Under the pieces are notes generated by a model. It was not told the origin of the DNA. It made no database searches and was given only the letters and a program-made list of their open reading frames with translations. From GCA-003244245 sp036494005 (GTDB lineage Bacteria > Actinomycetota > Actinomycetes > Mycobacteriales > Pseudonocardiaceae), in NCBI GenBank assembly GCA_036494005.1, contig DASXOV010000009.1:1-11776 (forward strand): a DNA stretch of 11,776 bases. Direction: 5' to 3'. The stretch's first letter is position 1. Every line of letters begins with the position of its first letter. A program made the position numbers and the translations under genes. Below, piece by piece: positions 6,260 to 11,776 of the stretch.

Positions 6260-6453
6260 GGTTAAGGCCGGCTCCGTCCGGGTGGTCAGGAGAGCTGTGG
6301 CCCGCGAGCGGCGTCGAGGACACTGCGGGCCACCTCAGCGCCGGCGGGACCGAGGGCTGCCTGGTACGACGCCCAATGCCCGTGCCTGCATGTCGCGGAT
6401 GGTCGCTTGCCGTTCGCGGCACGTGGGTTCCCCGCCACCTCTAGGGTGCCGGG

Positions 6454-7224
6454 ATGGACTGGAGCCTTCGGACCTGCGCTCGTCGTGGTCACCTGACGTA
6501 CGCCCCCGTCGAGCAGCCGCTGCGCGGTCGGCTGCACGCACACACGTCGGTCGGCGAGGCGTGGCGCTGTCTGCGTTGCGGCGACTTCGTACCGGGGACC
6601 CCGCGCGGATCCGGCCCGGCGGCCGAGGCGCCTCCGGTGTTGCGCGGTCGCGCCCTGCGGCAGGTGTTCGTGTTGCGGCTGCTGGCCATCGAACGCGGGA
6701 TCCGGGGCCTCCTGCTGCTCGGGCTCGCGTATGGGATCTGGCGGTTCAGCAACACCGAAGTGTCGCTACAACGGCTGTTCGAGGACGACCTGCCGATGGC
6801 GAAACCGTTGGCAGGGGTGTTCGGTTACGATCTTGACCAGTCACCGGTGGTGGCCACGATCCGCGGCGCGTTCGCCATCCGGCCCGCCACCCTGGTGTGG
6901 ATCAGTCTCGCCGTGCTCGCCTACGCCCTGGTCCAGCTGGCCGAGAGTGTCGGACTGTGGCTCGGCCGCCGCTGGGGGGAGTACCTCACGGTGGTGGCGA
7001 CATCGGCTTTTCTGCCGCTGGAGATCTACGAACTGTCCGAGCGGATCACGCCCGTCCGGGTCGCCGCGCTAGTGATCAACATCGCCGCGGTGCTCTACCT
7101 GATCGTGGTCAAGCGGCTGTTCGGCGTCCGTGGCGGAGCCGGTGCTGTCGAGAGCGAGCGGCGCAGCCAGTCACTGCTCGAGGTCGAACAAGCTGCGGGG
7201 GACCCTACGGGCTCTCGATCGTGA
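6454..7224 (+). CDS. DUF2127-like multi-pass membrane protein with N-terminal Cys/His cluster
   Basis: This 256-residue protein resembles the DUF2127 family of predicted membrane proteins, whose function is unknown. The N-terminal 60 residues are cytoplasmic-looking and carry Cys8, His13, Cys39 and Cys42 (TCARRGH and WRCLRCGDF), a zinc-ribbon-like arrangement. Four hydrophobic segments follow: about 77-97 (IERGIRGLLLLGLAYGIW), 145-170 (ATLVWISLAVLAYALVQL onward), 177-193 and 202-223 (RVAALVINIAAVLYLIVV). The FEDDL and FGYDLDQSP loop lies between helices 1 and 2. The motif around GLWLGRRWGEYLTVVATSAFLPLEIYEL is the most family-like part. AGGG at 6443-6446, 7 nt before the ATG, supports the start. 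The last 20 bp overlap the convergent DUF3099 gene. Confidence is high that it is a gene, moderate for the family name. Confidence 0.8.
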   Translation: MDWSLRTCARRGHLTYAPVEQPLRGRLHAHTSVGEAWRCLRCGDFVPGTPRGSGPAAEAPPVLRGRALRQVFVLRLLAIERGIRGLLLLGLAYGIWRFSNTEVSLQRLFEDDLPMAKPLAGVFGYDLDQSPVVATIRGAFAIRPATLVWISLAVLAYALVQLAESVGLWLGRRWGEYLTVVATSAFLPLEIYELSERITPVRVAALVINIAAVLYLIVVKRLFGVRGGAGAVESERRSQSLLEVEQAAGDPTGSRS

Positions 7225-7531
7225 TGTGCTCGCGGCTCTCCAGCTCCCGGGTCGCGGAATCGTTCCGGCTCAGCTGCGCGGCCTGGCCGGGGTGCGGTGG
7301 CGTGTCGTTGGCCGCCACCACGGCGACCCAGGGCAGCAACCCGGTGGCGATCATCAGCGTCAGCCCCAGCCACCATGCCTGGTAGTAGAGCACTCCGGCC
7401 AATGCGAACCCGACGATGTGGACCGACATCAACGTGGCGTAGCGGCGTCTGCGGTTGCGCAACTGGTCATCCGAAGAGGCCGCCGCATCGGTGATCACGA
7501 CCGTAGTGGGACCGCGGTGCCTGCGTTTCAT
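7205..7531 (-). CDS. DUF3099 family small membrane protein
   Basis: This 108-residue protein matches DUF3099, an actinobacterial family of unknown function. Visible hallmarks are TTVVITDAAASSDDQLRNRRRRYATLM (cytoplasmic, arginine-rich) and two membrane segments at about 34-50 (LMSVHIVGFALAGVLYY) and 54-74 (WLGLTLMIATGLLPWVAVVAAN). The second contains the characteristic LPWVAVV-AN end. A polar tail ends in ESREHITIESP. The ATG at 7531 is set by the strong GGAGGGGG ribosome binding site about 7 nt upstream; a longer frame to 7678 is open but unconserved. It overlaps the DUF2127-like gene tail to tail and follows another small membrane protein gene on the same strand. Confidence 0.88.
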   Translation of the reverse strand: MKRRHRGPTTVVITDAAASSDDQLRNRRRRYATLMSVHIVGFALAGVLYYQAWWLGLTLMIATGLLPWVAVVAANDTPPHPGQAAQLSRNDSATRELESREHITIESP

Positions 7532-7594
7532 GGCGCACCCCCTCCGCTGGGTTCGGCCGGTCGATGTCCAGACTGGCACAGGTGCCGCTGCGCC

Positions 7595-7630
7595 GCCGGT
7601 GGCCGGGCGCCCTTGTGCCCGGCCACCGGC
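7595..7630 (-). terminator. Strong 14-bp perfect hairpin, probable terminator of the upstream minus-strand gene
   Basis: GCCGGTGGCCGGGC (7595-7608) and GCCCGGCCACCGGC (7617-7630) pair perfectly across an 8-nt loop. It starts 19 nt after the stop of the 111-residue membrane protein and lies upstream of the DUF3099 gene, so it should separate their transcripts. There is no T tract. Confidence 0.65.
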
Positions 7631-7649
7631 CGCACCGGGGGAGATCGGC

Positions 7650-7985
7650 TCACAGCTGGTCGCGACCGAGCAGCACACCGACGACGCAACCAGCCAGACC
7701 GGCCAGGCCGAGCACGACGATTTGGAGCAGCTGTAGCGCGAACTCGGCGCTCGACGGCCGGAGCAGTACGAAAACGAAGCTGAGAAGAATCGCGAGCGCG
7801 ATCAACCCGCCGACCCCGCCGACCACCCAGCGGTGTAGTTCGTTCCGGGTCTGCGCGAGCGAAACAACCGGATCTTCGTTCGGGACGACGTCCTCCGCTA
7901 TCTCGTCCCGCAAACTGAATTCGGTAACCCGCACCACGTCGAATTGCGGGTCGTCCACGCCGCTGCGGCTCTCCGGTTCACTCAC
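7650..7985 (-). CDS. Small two-helix membrane protein of unknown function
   Basis: This 111-residue protein is not one I recognise. Residues 1-50 are acidic and polar (MSEPESRSGVDDPQF...FSLRDEIAEDVVPNEDP). Two membrane helices follow at about 53-76 (WVVGGVGGLIALAILLSFVFVLL) and 82-106 (FALQLLQIVVLGLAGLAGCVVGVLL), and the protein ends GRDQL. I chose the GTG at 7985 because AGG lies 8 nt upstream; a second GTG three codons earlier is an alternative. The frame is open to 8207, but the extra 74 residues are Arg/Pro/Gly-rich and look non-coding. It is followed by a strong hairpin and then the DUF3099 gene on the same strand. Both are small membrane proteins with a polar N-terminus and two helices, but not obviously related in sequence. 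Confidence 0.65.
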   Translation of the reverse strand: MSEPESRSGVDDPQFDVVRVTEFSLRDEIAEDVVPNEDPVVSLAQTRNELHRWVVGGVGGLIALAILLSFVFVLLRPSSAEFALQLLQIVVLGLAGLAGCVVGVLLGRDQL

Positions 7986-8507
7986 GATTGTCACCTGTGA
8001 TAGGCGCTTCGCGCCGATTCGGCCGGAACGTGCCGCCCAGGCCGGCCGCGGCCCGGACCGATCCGGGCGATGTGACCCGCAGGGGTGCTGCGTCCACGTG
8101 CCCTGCCTGGCCGGTGGGTCCAGCCGCGCAACCTCCCTCGCCCGCTCACCGTGCCCTCTCACTGCGCCTCGGCGCCCACACTGCGCCTTCTCAACGGGGG
8201 GAGTCACCTTCCACCCCCACGCAGTGTACCTGTTTGCGACGGAGTGCGCAGGTCAGAAGGGGTGTAGCGGGCTGAGTGCCGGACCGGTCGGCGGGGTGGC
8301 CCCGCGCACGGTGTGTACTACTCAGCCACACGATATGTGCGCATAGTGTGTGAAAAGTATGCGACATGAGCGGTGGCTGATCGCACAGGGTGTGGACAGC
8401 CGCCGCACGCGGTGGGCATACTTGGCCCGCGTCGGGTAGCTCGACGGAGGCGGCGGCGAGCCCCCGCAGAGGACTCAGGGGAAGCAGCGGAACCAGCGGA
8501 GGAGCTC
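7986..8507. other. 522-bp intergenic region between divergent genes
   Basis: No convincing gene lies here on either strand. It contains several short hairpins: GGCGC/GCGCC at 8003-8015, just upstream of the minus-strand gene; GCCCGGA/TCCGGGC at 8051-8068; and GCGGGG/CCCCGC at 8291-8305. It also holds two copies of CACTGCGCC around 8159-8187, a 26-bp palindrome at 8327-8352, and an AT-enriched stretch (about 8311-8366) that is the likely promoter zone of the RHH/phosphoesterase unit. On the minus strand TACACT (complement of 8222-8227) could be a -10 for the 7985 gene. I saw no tRNA or known riboswitch. Confidence 0.5.
8327..8352. promoter_or_regulatory. 26-bp imperfect palindrome, candidate operator for the RHH/phosphoesterase unit
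   Basis: Left arm CACAC-nn-TATG and right arm CATA-nn-GTGTG flank a GC centre; 20 of 26 positions obey dyad symmetry. A further GTGTG lies at 8311-8315, in the same orientation as the right arm. TAGTGT (8344-8349) inside the palindrome fits a -10 box, so a bound protein would block transcription toward the RHH gene 156 bp downstream. Which protein binds is inference; the RHH protein encoded next door is the obvious candidate. Confidence 0.5.
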
Positions 8508-8822
8508 ATGACGACGAGGGCGGCTCGAGCCGGTCATGCGAGGGGCATCGCCAGCGGCTCCGGATCGGATCCACAGCCACCAGAGGGAGCCGACGAGCCC
8601 CGCAAACACCGTACCGACAAGCCGACCCGGCTGAGCGTCAATATCTCGAATGCCACGGCCAGCGCGCTACGAGAGGTAACGAAAGACAAGGAAATTTCGA
8701 TGACAGAGGCGGTTCGCCGTCTCATCGGATACGGAATCGTGGTCTACCGCGTGGTGCGCGACGGTGGCGAGGTCCTCATTCGGCGGGATGACAAAGCTGA
8801 ACGCTTGATCCTGCTGGACTGA
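8508..8822 (+). CDS. Ribbon-helix-helix (RHH) domain protein, probable DNA-binding regulator
   Basis: This 104-residue protein has a disordered, basic N-terminus (1-38, rich in Ala/Arg/Gly/Pro). A compact RHH-type domain follows at about 40-75: strand TRLSVNISN, helix ATASALREVTKDKEI, then SMTEAVRRLIGYGI, whose TEAVRR is the typical start of the second helix. A short beta-rich tail (VVYRVVRDGGEVLIRRDDKAERLILLD) is seen in many actinobacterial RHH proteins and may be a dimer or effector part. RHH proteins bind operators as dimers through the strand. The ATG at 8508 is fixed by GGAGGAG at 8498-8504; the frame is open from 8373 but the added residues are unconserved. The gene lies 72 bp upstream of the metallophosphoesterase, on the same strand. 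No toxin-sized partner is present, so a toxin-antitoxin role is not supported. Confidence 0.75.
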   Translation: MTTRAARAGHARGIASGSGSDPQPPEGADEPRKHRTDKPTRLSVNISNATASALREVTKDKEISMTEAVRRLIGYGIVVYRVVRDGGEVLIRRDDKAERLILLD

Positions 8823-8894
8823 CGCCCGGCCGGGAGCACGGCCGATTCGAGGCCGGCGCCGAGCCGACGCGGAAGTGGATGGAGGGACATCCCC

Positions 8895-10409
8895 ATGGCC
8901 GCAACCACCTCATCCGGGCCGTCTTCCCGCGCGAGTGAGGAAGGTGCCGGCTGGCAGACCTGCACCGGTCCCGGCGCATGGAAGGCCGACGTGCCTGCCG
9001 GTGCGAAGCCGCTGTCCTGGCTGCGCCCTTCGATCCTGTGGCAGGCCCGCAACGACACCGTCGCGAGGGTTCTCTCCGATCCCGTCCCGGCCGCGCGCTC
9101 CCGCTGGATGGAGCTCGCCGCGCAGCGGGCCCAGGAAGCACAGGGAACCCCGGATTTCGTGATCTCCCGCGAGGTGGGTGACTCCTTCTCCGTACTGGTC
9201 CTCGGCGACACCGGGGAAGGGGACAATCCGCAATACGCGGTCGCGTACACCCTGGCCGGTCACGCCGAGCAGGCGGACTTCGCGTTCATCAGCAGTGATG
9301 TGATCTATCCGACCGGGGACGGCTACGACTATCCGGCGAAGTTCTACCATCCCTACCGGAAGCTGCCGGTGCCGATCTACGCCGTGCCGGGGAACCATGA
9401 TTGGCACGACGGTCTCACCGGTTTCATGCACAACTTCTGCAAGATGGACGACTCCGGGCATCAACCGGATTTCGGGCGCGGGTTGCGGGCTGGCCTGGCG
9501 GCGATGCTGTGGCGTAGACCTCAGAACACGGCGCCGAGAGATGTTCCCGAGTTTCCCGGCGGCCCGGTGGCTGAACGCCCGCCGCCCGATCCGATCCAGC
9601 CCGCGCCGTATTTTGCCATCGACGCGGGCCGGGTCCGCTTCGTCGGTATCGACACGGGTATCAAGGGTGATATCGACGCCGCACAGTACGAATGGCTGCA
9701 ACGTGTGTCACTCGGGTGCCCCGAACGGCCGAAGATCCTGCTCACCGGTAAACCCATCTACGTCGACAACGAATATCACCCGGGTCCGGTGATCGGGATG
9801 AAGCAGAAGGTCGACGACGTGGTGACCGATCCCCGGGCGAACTACGTGATGGCCATCGGTGGCGATATTCACAACTATCAGCGCTATCCGGTGAAACTGG
9901 CCGACGGCCGAACCATTCAGTATGTCGTGAGTGGTGGTGGCGGCGCGTACATGCACGCCACCCACAGAATTCCGCCGGTGAACATCAACGGGGTCACCGA
10001 GGCCGAGTTCCGCTGTTACCCGCTGCGGCGTGACTCCTTGGCACGGTTCTCACAGGTCATCGACCAGCGACTGTTCGGCGGCCGGGACCGGTTGTCCATC
10101 GATCCGGCCTCCGCGGCGAGGTACTTCGCGGACCGGGGAATCGTGTCACAGGCCGAGCGGCAGGTGGCGGACGCCTTGCCGCTCGGCCGGAGAATCAAAG
10201 CTGCGTTGCTTCGCCGTCTCCCGTCGGGTCGCCTGTTTCAACGATTCGGCTCCGAGACGTTCGCCTTCACCGATCCTCCGTTCTTCAAGCAGTTCCTGCA
10301 TCTCGAGGTGAACAAGGACGAACTCACCGTTTCCTGTTTCGGGGTGACCGGGTGCGCGGGTACGGAGAACCTGCCTCCGGTCGAGGACGGCTTCACTGTC
10401 GGCTGGTAG
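8895..10409 (+). CDS. Calcineurin-like / purple-acid-phosphatase-like metallophosphoesterase with altered metal motifs
   Basis: This 504-residue protein belongs to the calcineurin-like phosphoesterase fold, which hydrolyses phosphoesters with two metal ions. Ordered motifs: LVLGDTGEGD (Asp105), SSDVIYP (Asp135, where GDxxY is usual), VPGNHDW (GNHD 166-169), LLTGKPIYVDNEYHPGP (where a His-x-Pro-x-Tyr block is expected; Lys286 takes the usual His place, His295 is nearby), and AIGGDIHNYQR (Asp324 and His326, where GHxH is usual). About 100 residues precede the fold and about 150 follow. There is no signal peptide or membrane helix, so it is probably cytoplasmic. The ATG at 8895 has GGAGGG at 8881-8886, 8 nt upstream. 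It probably shares a transcript with the RHH gene and overlaps the convergent aminotransferase by 17 bp. Substrate unknown. Confidence 0.88.
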   Translation: MAATTSSGPSSRASEEGAGWQTCTGPGAWKADVPAGAKPLSWLRPSILWQARNDTVARVLSDPVPAARSRWMELAAQRAQEAQGTPDFVISREVGDSFSVLVLGDTGEGDNPQYAVAYTLAGHAEQADFAFISSDVIYPTGDGYDYPAKFYHPYRKLPVPIYAVPGNHDWHDGLTGFMHNFCKMDDSGHQPDFGRGLRAGLAAMLWRRPQNTAPRDVPEFPGGPVAERPPPDPIQPAPYFAIDAGRVRFVGIDTGIKGDIDAAQYEWLQRVSLGCPERPKILLTGKPIYVDNEYHPGPVIGMKQKVDDVVTDPRANYVMAIGGDIHNYQRYPVKLADGRTIQYVVSGGGGAYMHATHRIPPVNINGVTEAEFRCYPLRRDSLARFSQVIDQRLFGGRDRLSIDPASAARYFADRGIVSQAERQVADALPLGRRIKAALLRRLPSGRLFQRFGSETFAFTDPPFFKQFLHLEVNKDELTVSCFGVTGCAGTENLPPVEDGFTVGW

Positions 10410-11776
10410 CGGGCAACGCCTGGACCGGCGCGGTGTCCGGCGACGATTCTCGGACCACAGAGGATTCTCGGACCACAGACGATCCTCGGACCACACTGAG
10501 GTAGTCCAGTATCAGCCGGTGCATGCCTCGGCTGAGCAGTTCGTCCAGCGCGTCCACGAACTCGTCGACGTGCTGGGGCTGAATGGTCAGCGGTGGTTCC
10601 AGCCGCAGCACGTCACGGTCGTGTTCGGTGAGCGTGACCAGGACCCCGTGCTCGGCGAGTAGCAGGCTGCCGACCACCCCGGCGAGCCCGCCCGGCTGAT
10701 CCCCGCTGTGCAGTCGCGCGGCCGAGTACACGTCACTCGTGACGCCTGCGCTGATCCCAGCCAGTTGGACCCCCACCATCAGGCCCATTCCGCGAATGTC
10801 GGTCACCAGGTCGGGGTAGCTCAGGCGCAGCCCCTCCAGCCGGCGGCGCAGGTACCGGCCGGTGCGTTCGGCGTTGCCGATGAGGTCCTCGTCGTAGAGA
10901 ACGGACAGCTCCTCGATCGCGGTGCAGTAGGCCTCCCCGGTGCGGCTCACCGTCGCGGTGCCCGGCGCCATCGCCGACGGGGTGTCCGGGCCGGGGTGCT
11001 GCGGCACACCGCGCCGGGCGATCACCGCGCCGACCGACACGGCGCCCCCACCCAGCGACCTGGCCAGGGTCACGATGTCGGGCAGCACGCCGTCGTGTTC
11101 GAACGCGAAGAACCGCCCGGTCCGTCCGGTCCCGCAGTGCACCTCGTCCGCGATCCACAACACCCCGTGCTGGTCACAGAGCCGTCGCACCTCGCGCAGG
11201 TAGCCGAGCGGCGGGGGTACCACACCGGCGCTGCCCTGCACCGTTTCCAGGAGCAGGGTCCCGATCCGGCGCTTGCGCAACGCCGCGGCCAGTGCTCCGG
11301 TGTCCCCGTAGGGCACCCAGACCGCGCTGCCGGTTCGCCGGAAACCCGACCGGCGGTGCGTCGAATTGATCACCCGCGGCGCTGCGGGCGCCCTGCCATA
11401 GCGGGACCGCGACACGTACGCCACCTGCGAGCGGCGTGGTCCCTGGGCCTGCCGGGCGATTCGCACGGCGCCCGCGATCGCCTCGGACCCGTTGCGGCAC
11501 AGCTGGACGACGTCCAGATCTCCGGGTGCGATCCGCGCCAGGTTGGTGGCCAGCGCGGCGGCGTAGCGGGATGCGAAGGCGGGGCCGGCATTGCGGCTGC
11601 GTCGCTCGGCGAGTCGGCGACGCACGGCGAGAATGCGCGGGTGGTTGTGGCCCGTGGCCAGTGCACCGAACCCACCGGAGAAGTCGAGTACCTCGCGGCT
11701 GTGAGCGTCCAGGTAGTACATGTCCTTCGCGTGTTTGGCGAGCATGGAGTCGAAGGCGAGCAGTTGCATCCTGCGG
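10393..11776 (-). CDS. Class III aminotransferase-like protein lacking the PLP lysine, N-terminus beyond window
   Basis: At least 458 residues of the class III (ornithine/acetylornithine-type) aminotransferase fold are visible, numbered from an ATG at 11769. The frame stays open to the edge and begins inside the conserved N-terminal region (YYLDAHSREVLDFSGG, ATGHNHP), so the true start is probably outside. Conserved parts: CRNGSEAIAGAVRIAR (PLP phosphate region), LLETVQGSAGVVPPP, and LWIADEVHCGTGRTG (Asp208, which contacts the PLP nitrogen). The Schiff-base lysine should follow in PDIVTLAxSLGGG; here it is Arg237, codon AGG. Only three lysines exist in this stretch (12, 15, 166), so no substitute is evident. 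The tail (about 422-443) holds a short tandem repeat, VVRGSSVVRESSVVRES. It may be a catalytically dead homologue with another role, or an enzyme recently disabled. It overlaps the phosphoesterase gene tail to tail. Confidence 0.82.
   Translation of the reverse strand, partial: RRMQLLAFDSMLAKHAKDMYYLDAHSREVLDFSGGFGALATGHNHPRILAVRRRLAERRSRNAGPAFASRYAAALATNLARIAPGDLDVVQLCRNGSEAIAGAVRIARQAQGPRRSQVAYVSRSRYGRAPAAPRVINSTHRRSGFRRTGSAVWVPYGDTGALAAALRKRRIGTLLLETVQGSAGVVPPPLGYLREVRRLCDQHGVLWIADEVHCGTGRTGRFFAFEHDGVLPDIVTLARSLGGGAVSVGAVIARRGVPQHPGPDTPSAMAPGTATVSRTGEAYCTAIEELSVLYDEDLIGNAERTGRYLRRRLEGLRLSYPDLVTDIRGMGLMVGVQLAGISAGVTSDVYSAARLHSGDQPGGLAGVVGSLLLAEHGVLVTLTEHDRDVLRLEPPLTIQPQHVDEFVDALDELLSRGMHRLILDYLSVVRGSSVVRESSVVRESSPDTAPVQALPATSRQ
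10445..10498. repeat. Three 18-bp tandem repeats in the 3' end of the aminotransferase gene
   Basis: GATTCTCGGACCACAGAG (10445-10462), GATTCTCGGACCACAGAC (10463-10480) and GATCCTCGGACCACACTG (10481-10498) are direct repeats in frame. On the minus strand they encode a six-residue unit of type SSVVRE at the extreme C-terminus, after the fold has ended. Confidence 0.9.

Noticed and set aside
4781..6265. A 494-codon open plus-strand frame with RPRRKPRLSWS-type repeats
   Set aside because: Antisense to the P450 for most of its length, then an out-of-frame reading of the 33-bp array. It stays open only because the repeat is a multiple of 3 and the DNA is GC-rich.
5877..6422. Minus-strand frame over the repeat array
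   Set aside because: Antisense reading of the minisatellite, with low-complexity Ala/Cys/Ser content and no ribosome binding site.
6286..6430. Minus-strand frame ending HWASYQAALGPAGAEVARSVLDAARGPQLS
   Set aside because: The end looks protein-like and could be a gene remnant, but there is no credible start or ribosome binding site and I cannot name a family.
5721..6836. A 371-codon plus-strand frame rich in Gly/Gln/Arg/Ser repeats
   Set aside because: A shifted reading of the same 33-bp array, running on into the DUF2127-like gene. The AAPLMEQAKEK frame has a sensible start, amphipathic pattern and a terminator right after its stop.
7986..8207. N-terminal extension of the 111-residue membrane protein to 8207
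   Set aside because: The added 74 residues are Arg/Pro/Gly-rich without pattern, and a ribosome binding site supports the GTG at 7985.
8508..8822. RHH gene considered as an antitoxin
   Set aside because: No toxin-sized ORF overlaps or adjoins it; the next gene is a 504-residue phosphoesterase.

Overview
The window is very GC-rich, with GC-dominated third codon positions, AGG/GGAGG-type ribosome binding sites and several actinobacterial families (DUF899, DUF3099, DUF2127-like, a Tat-exported flavoprotein, a soluble CYP). It looks like chromosomal DNA of an actinomycete; Pseudonocardiales is my best guess, but nothing in the window fixes the genus. No rRNA, tRNA, CRISPR array, insertion sequence or phage gene was seen.

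Layout. (1) 1-451: the 3' part of a DUF899 gene broken by a one-base frameshift near 138-145, and apparently missing a conserved C-terminal segment. (2) 613-1168: a two-helix small membrane protein (+) facing a coiled-coil protein (-). (3) 1266-5680, all on the minus strand: cytochrome P450, then a Tat-lipoprotein FAD oxidase of the berberine-bridge type, then an AlaA-like alanine aminotransferase. The gaps of 130-175 bp contain inverted repeats, so they may be separate transcripts rather than one tight operon. (4) 5842-6207 (+), divergent from the P450: a small, highly charged protein made almost entirely of 11-residue repeats, encoded by a 33-bp tandem array and followed by a 13-bp perfect hairpin. 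(5) 6454-7985: a DUF2127-like membrane protein (+) overlapping tail to tail with a DUF3099 membrane protein (-), then another small two-helix membrane protein (-), separated by a 14-bp perfect hairpin. (6) 7986-8507: a 522-bp non-coding stretch with a 26-bp imperfect palindrome, upstream of a ribbon-helix-helix (RHH) protein and a purple-acid-phosphatase-like metallophosphoesterase (8508-10409), probably one transcription unit. (7) 10393-11776 (-): the C-terminal part of a class III aminotransferase, running off the right edge and overlapping the phosphoesterase tail to tail.

The most notable points are: the class III aminotransferase has Arg (AGG codon) where the PLP-binding Lys should be and no lysine after residue 166; the proline-punctuated 11-mer repeat protein; the palindrome/RHH/phosphoesterase unit, whose phosphoesterase has several altered metal-ligand motifs; and in-frame short tandem repeats in three separate genes. 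I cannot show that the region is one coherent pathway. The P450, flavin oxidase and aminotransferase would fit oxidative tailoring, but AlaA is normally a housekeeping enzyme.
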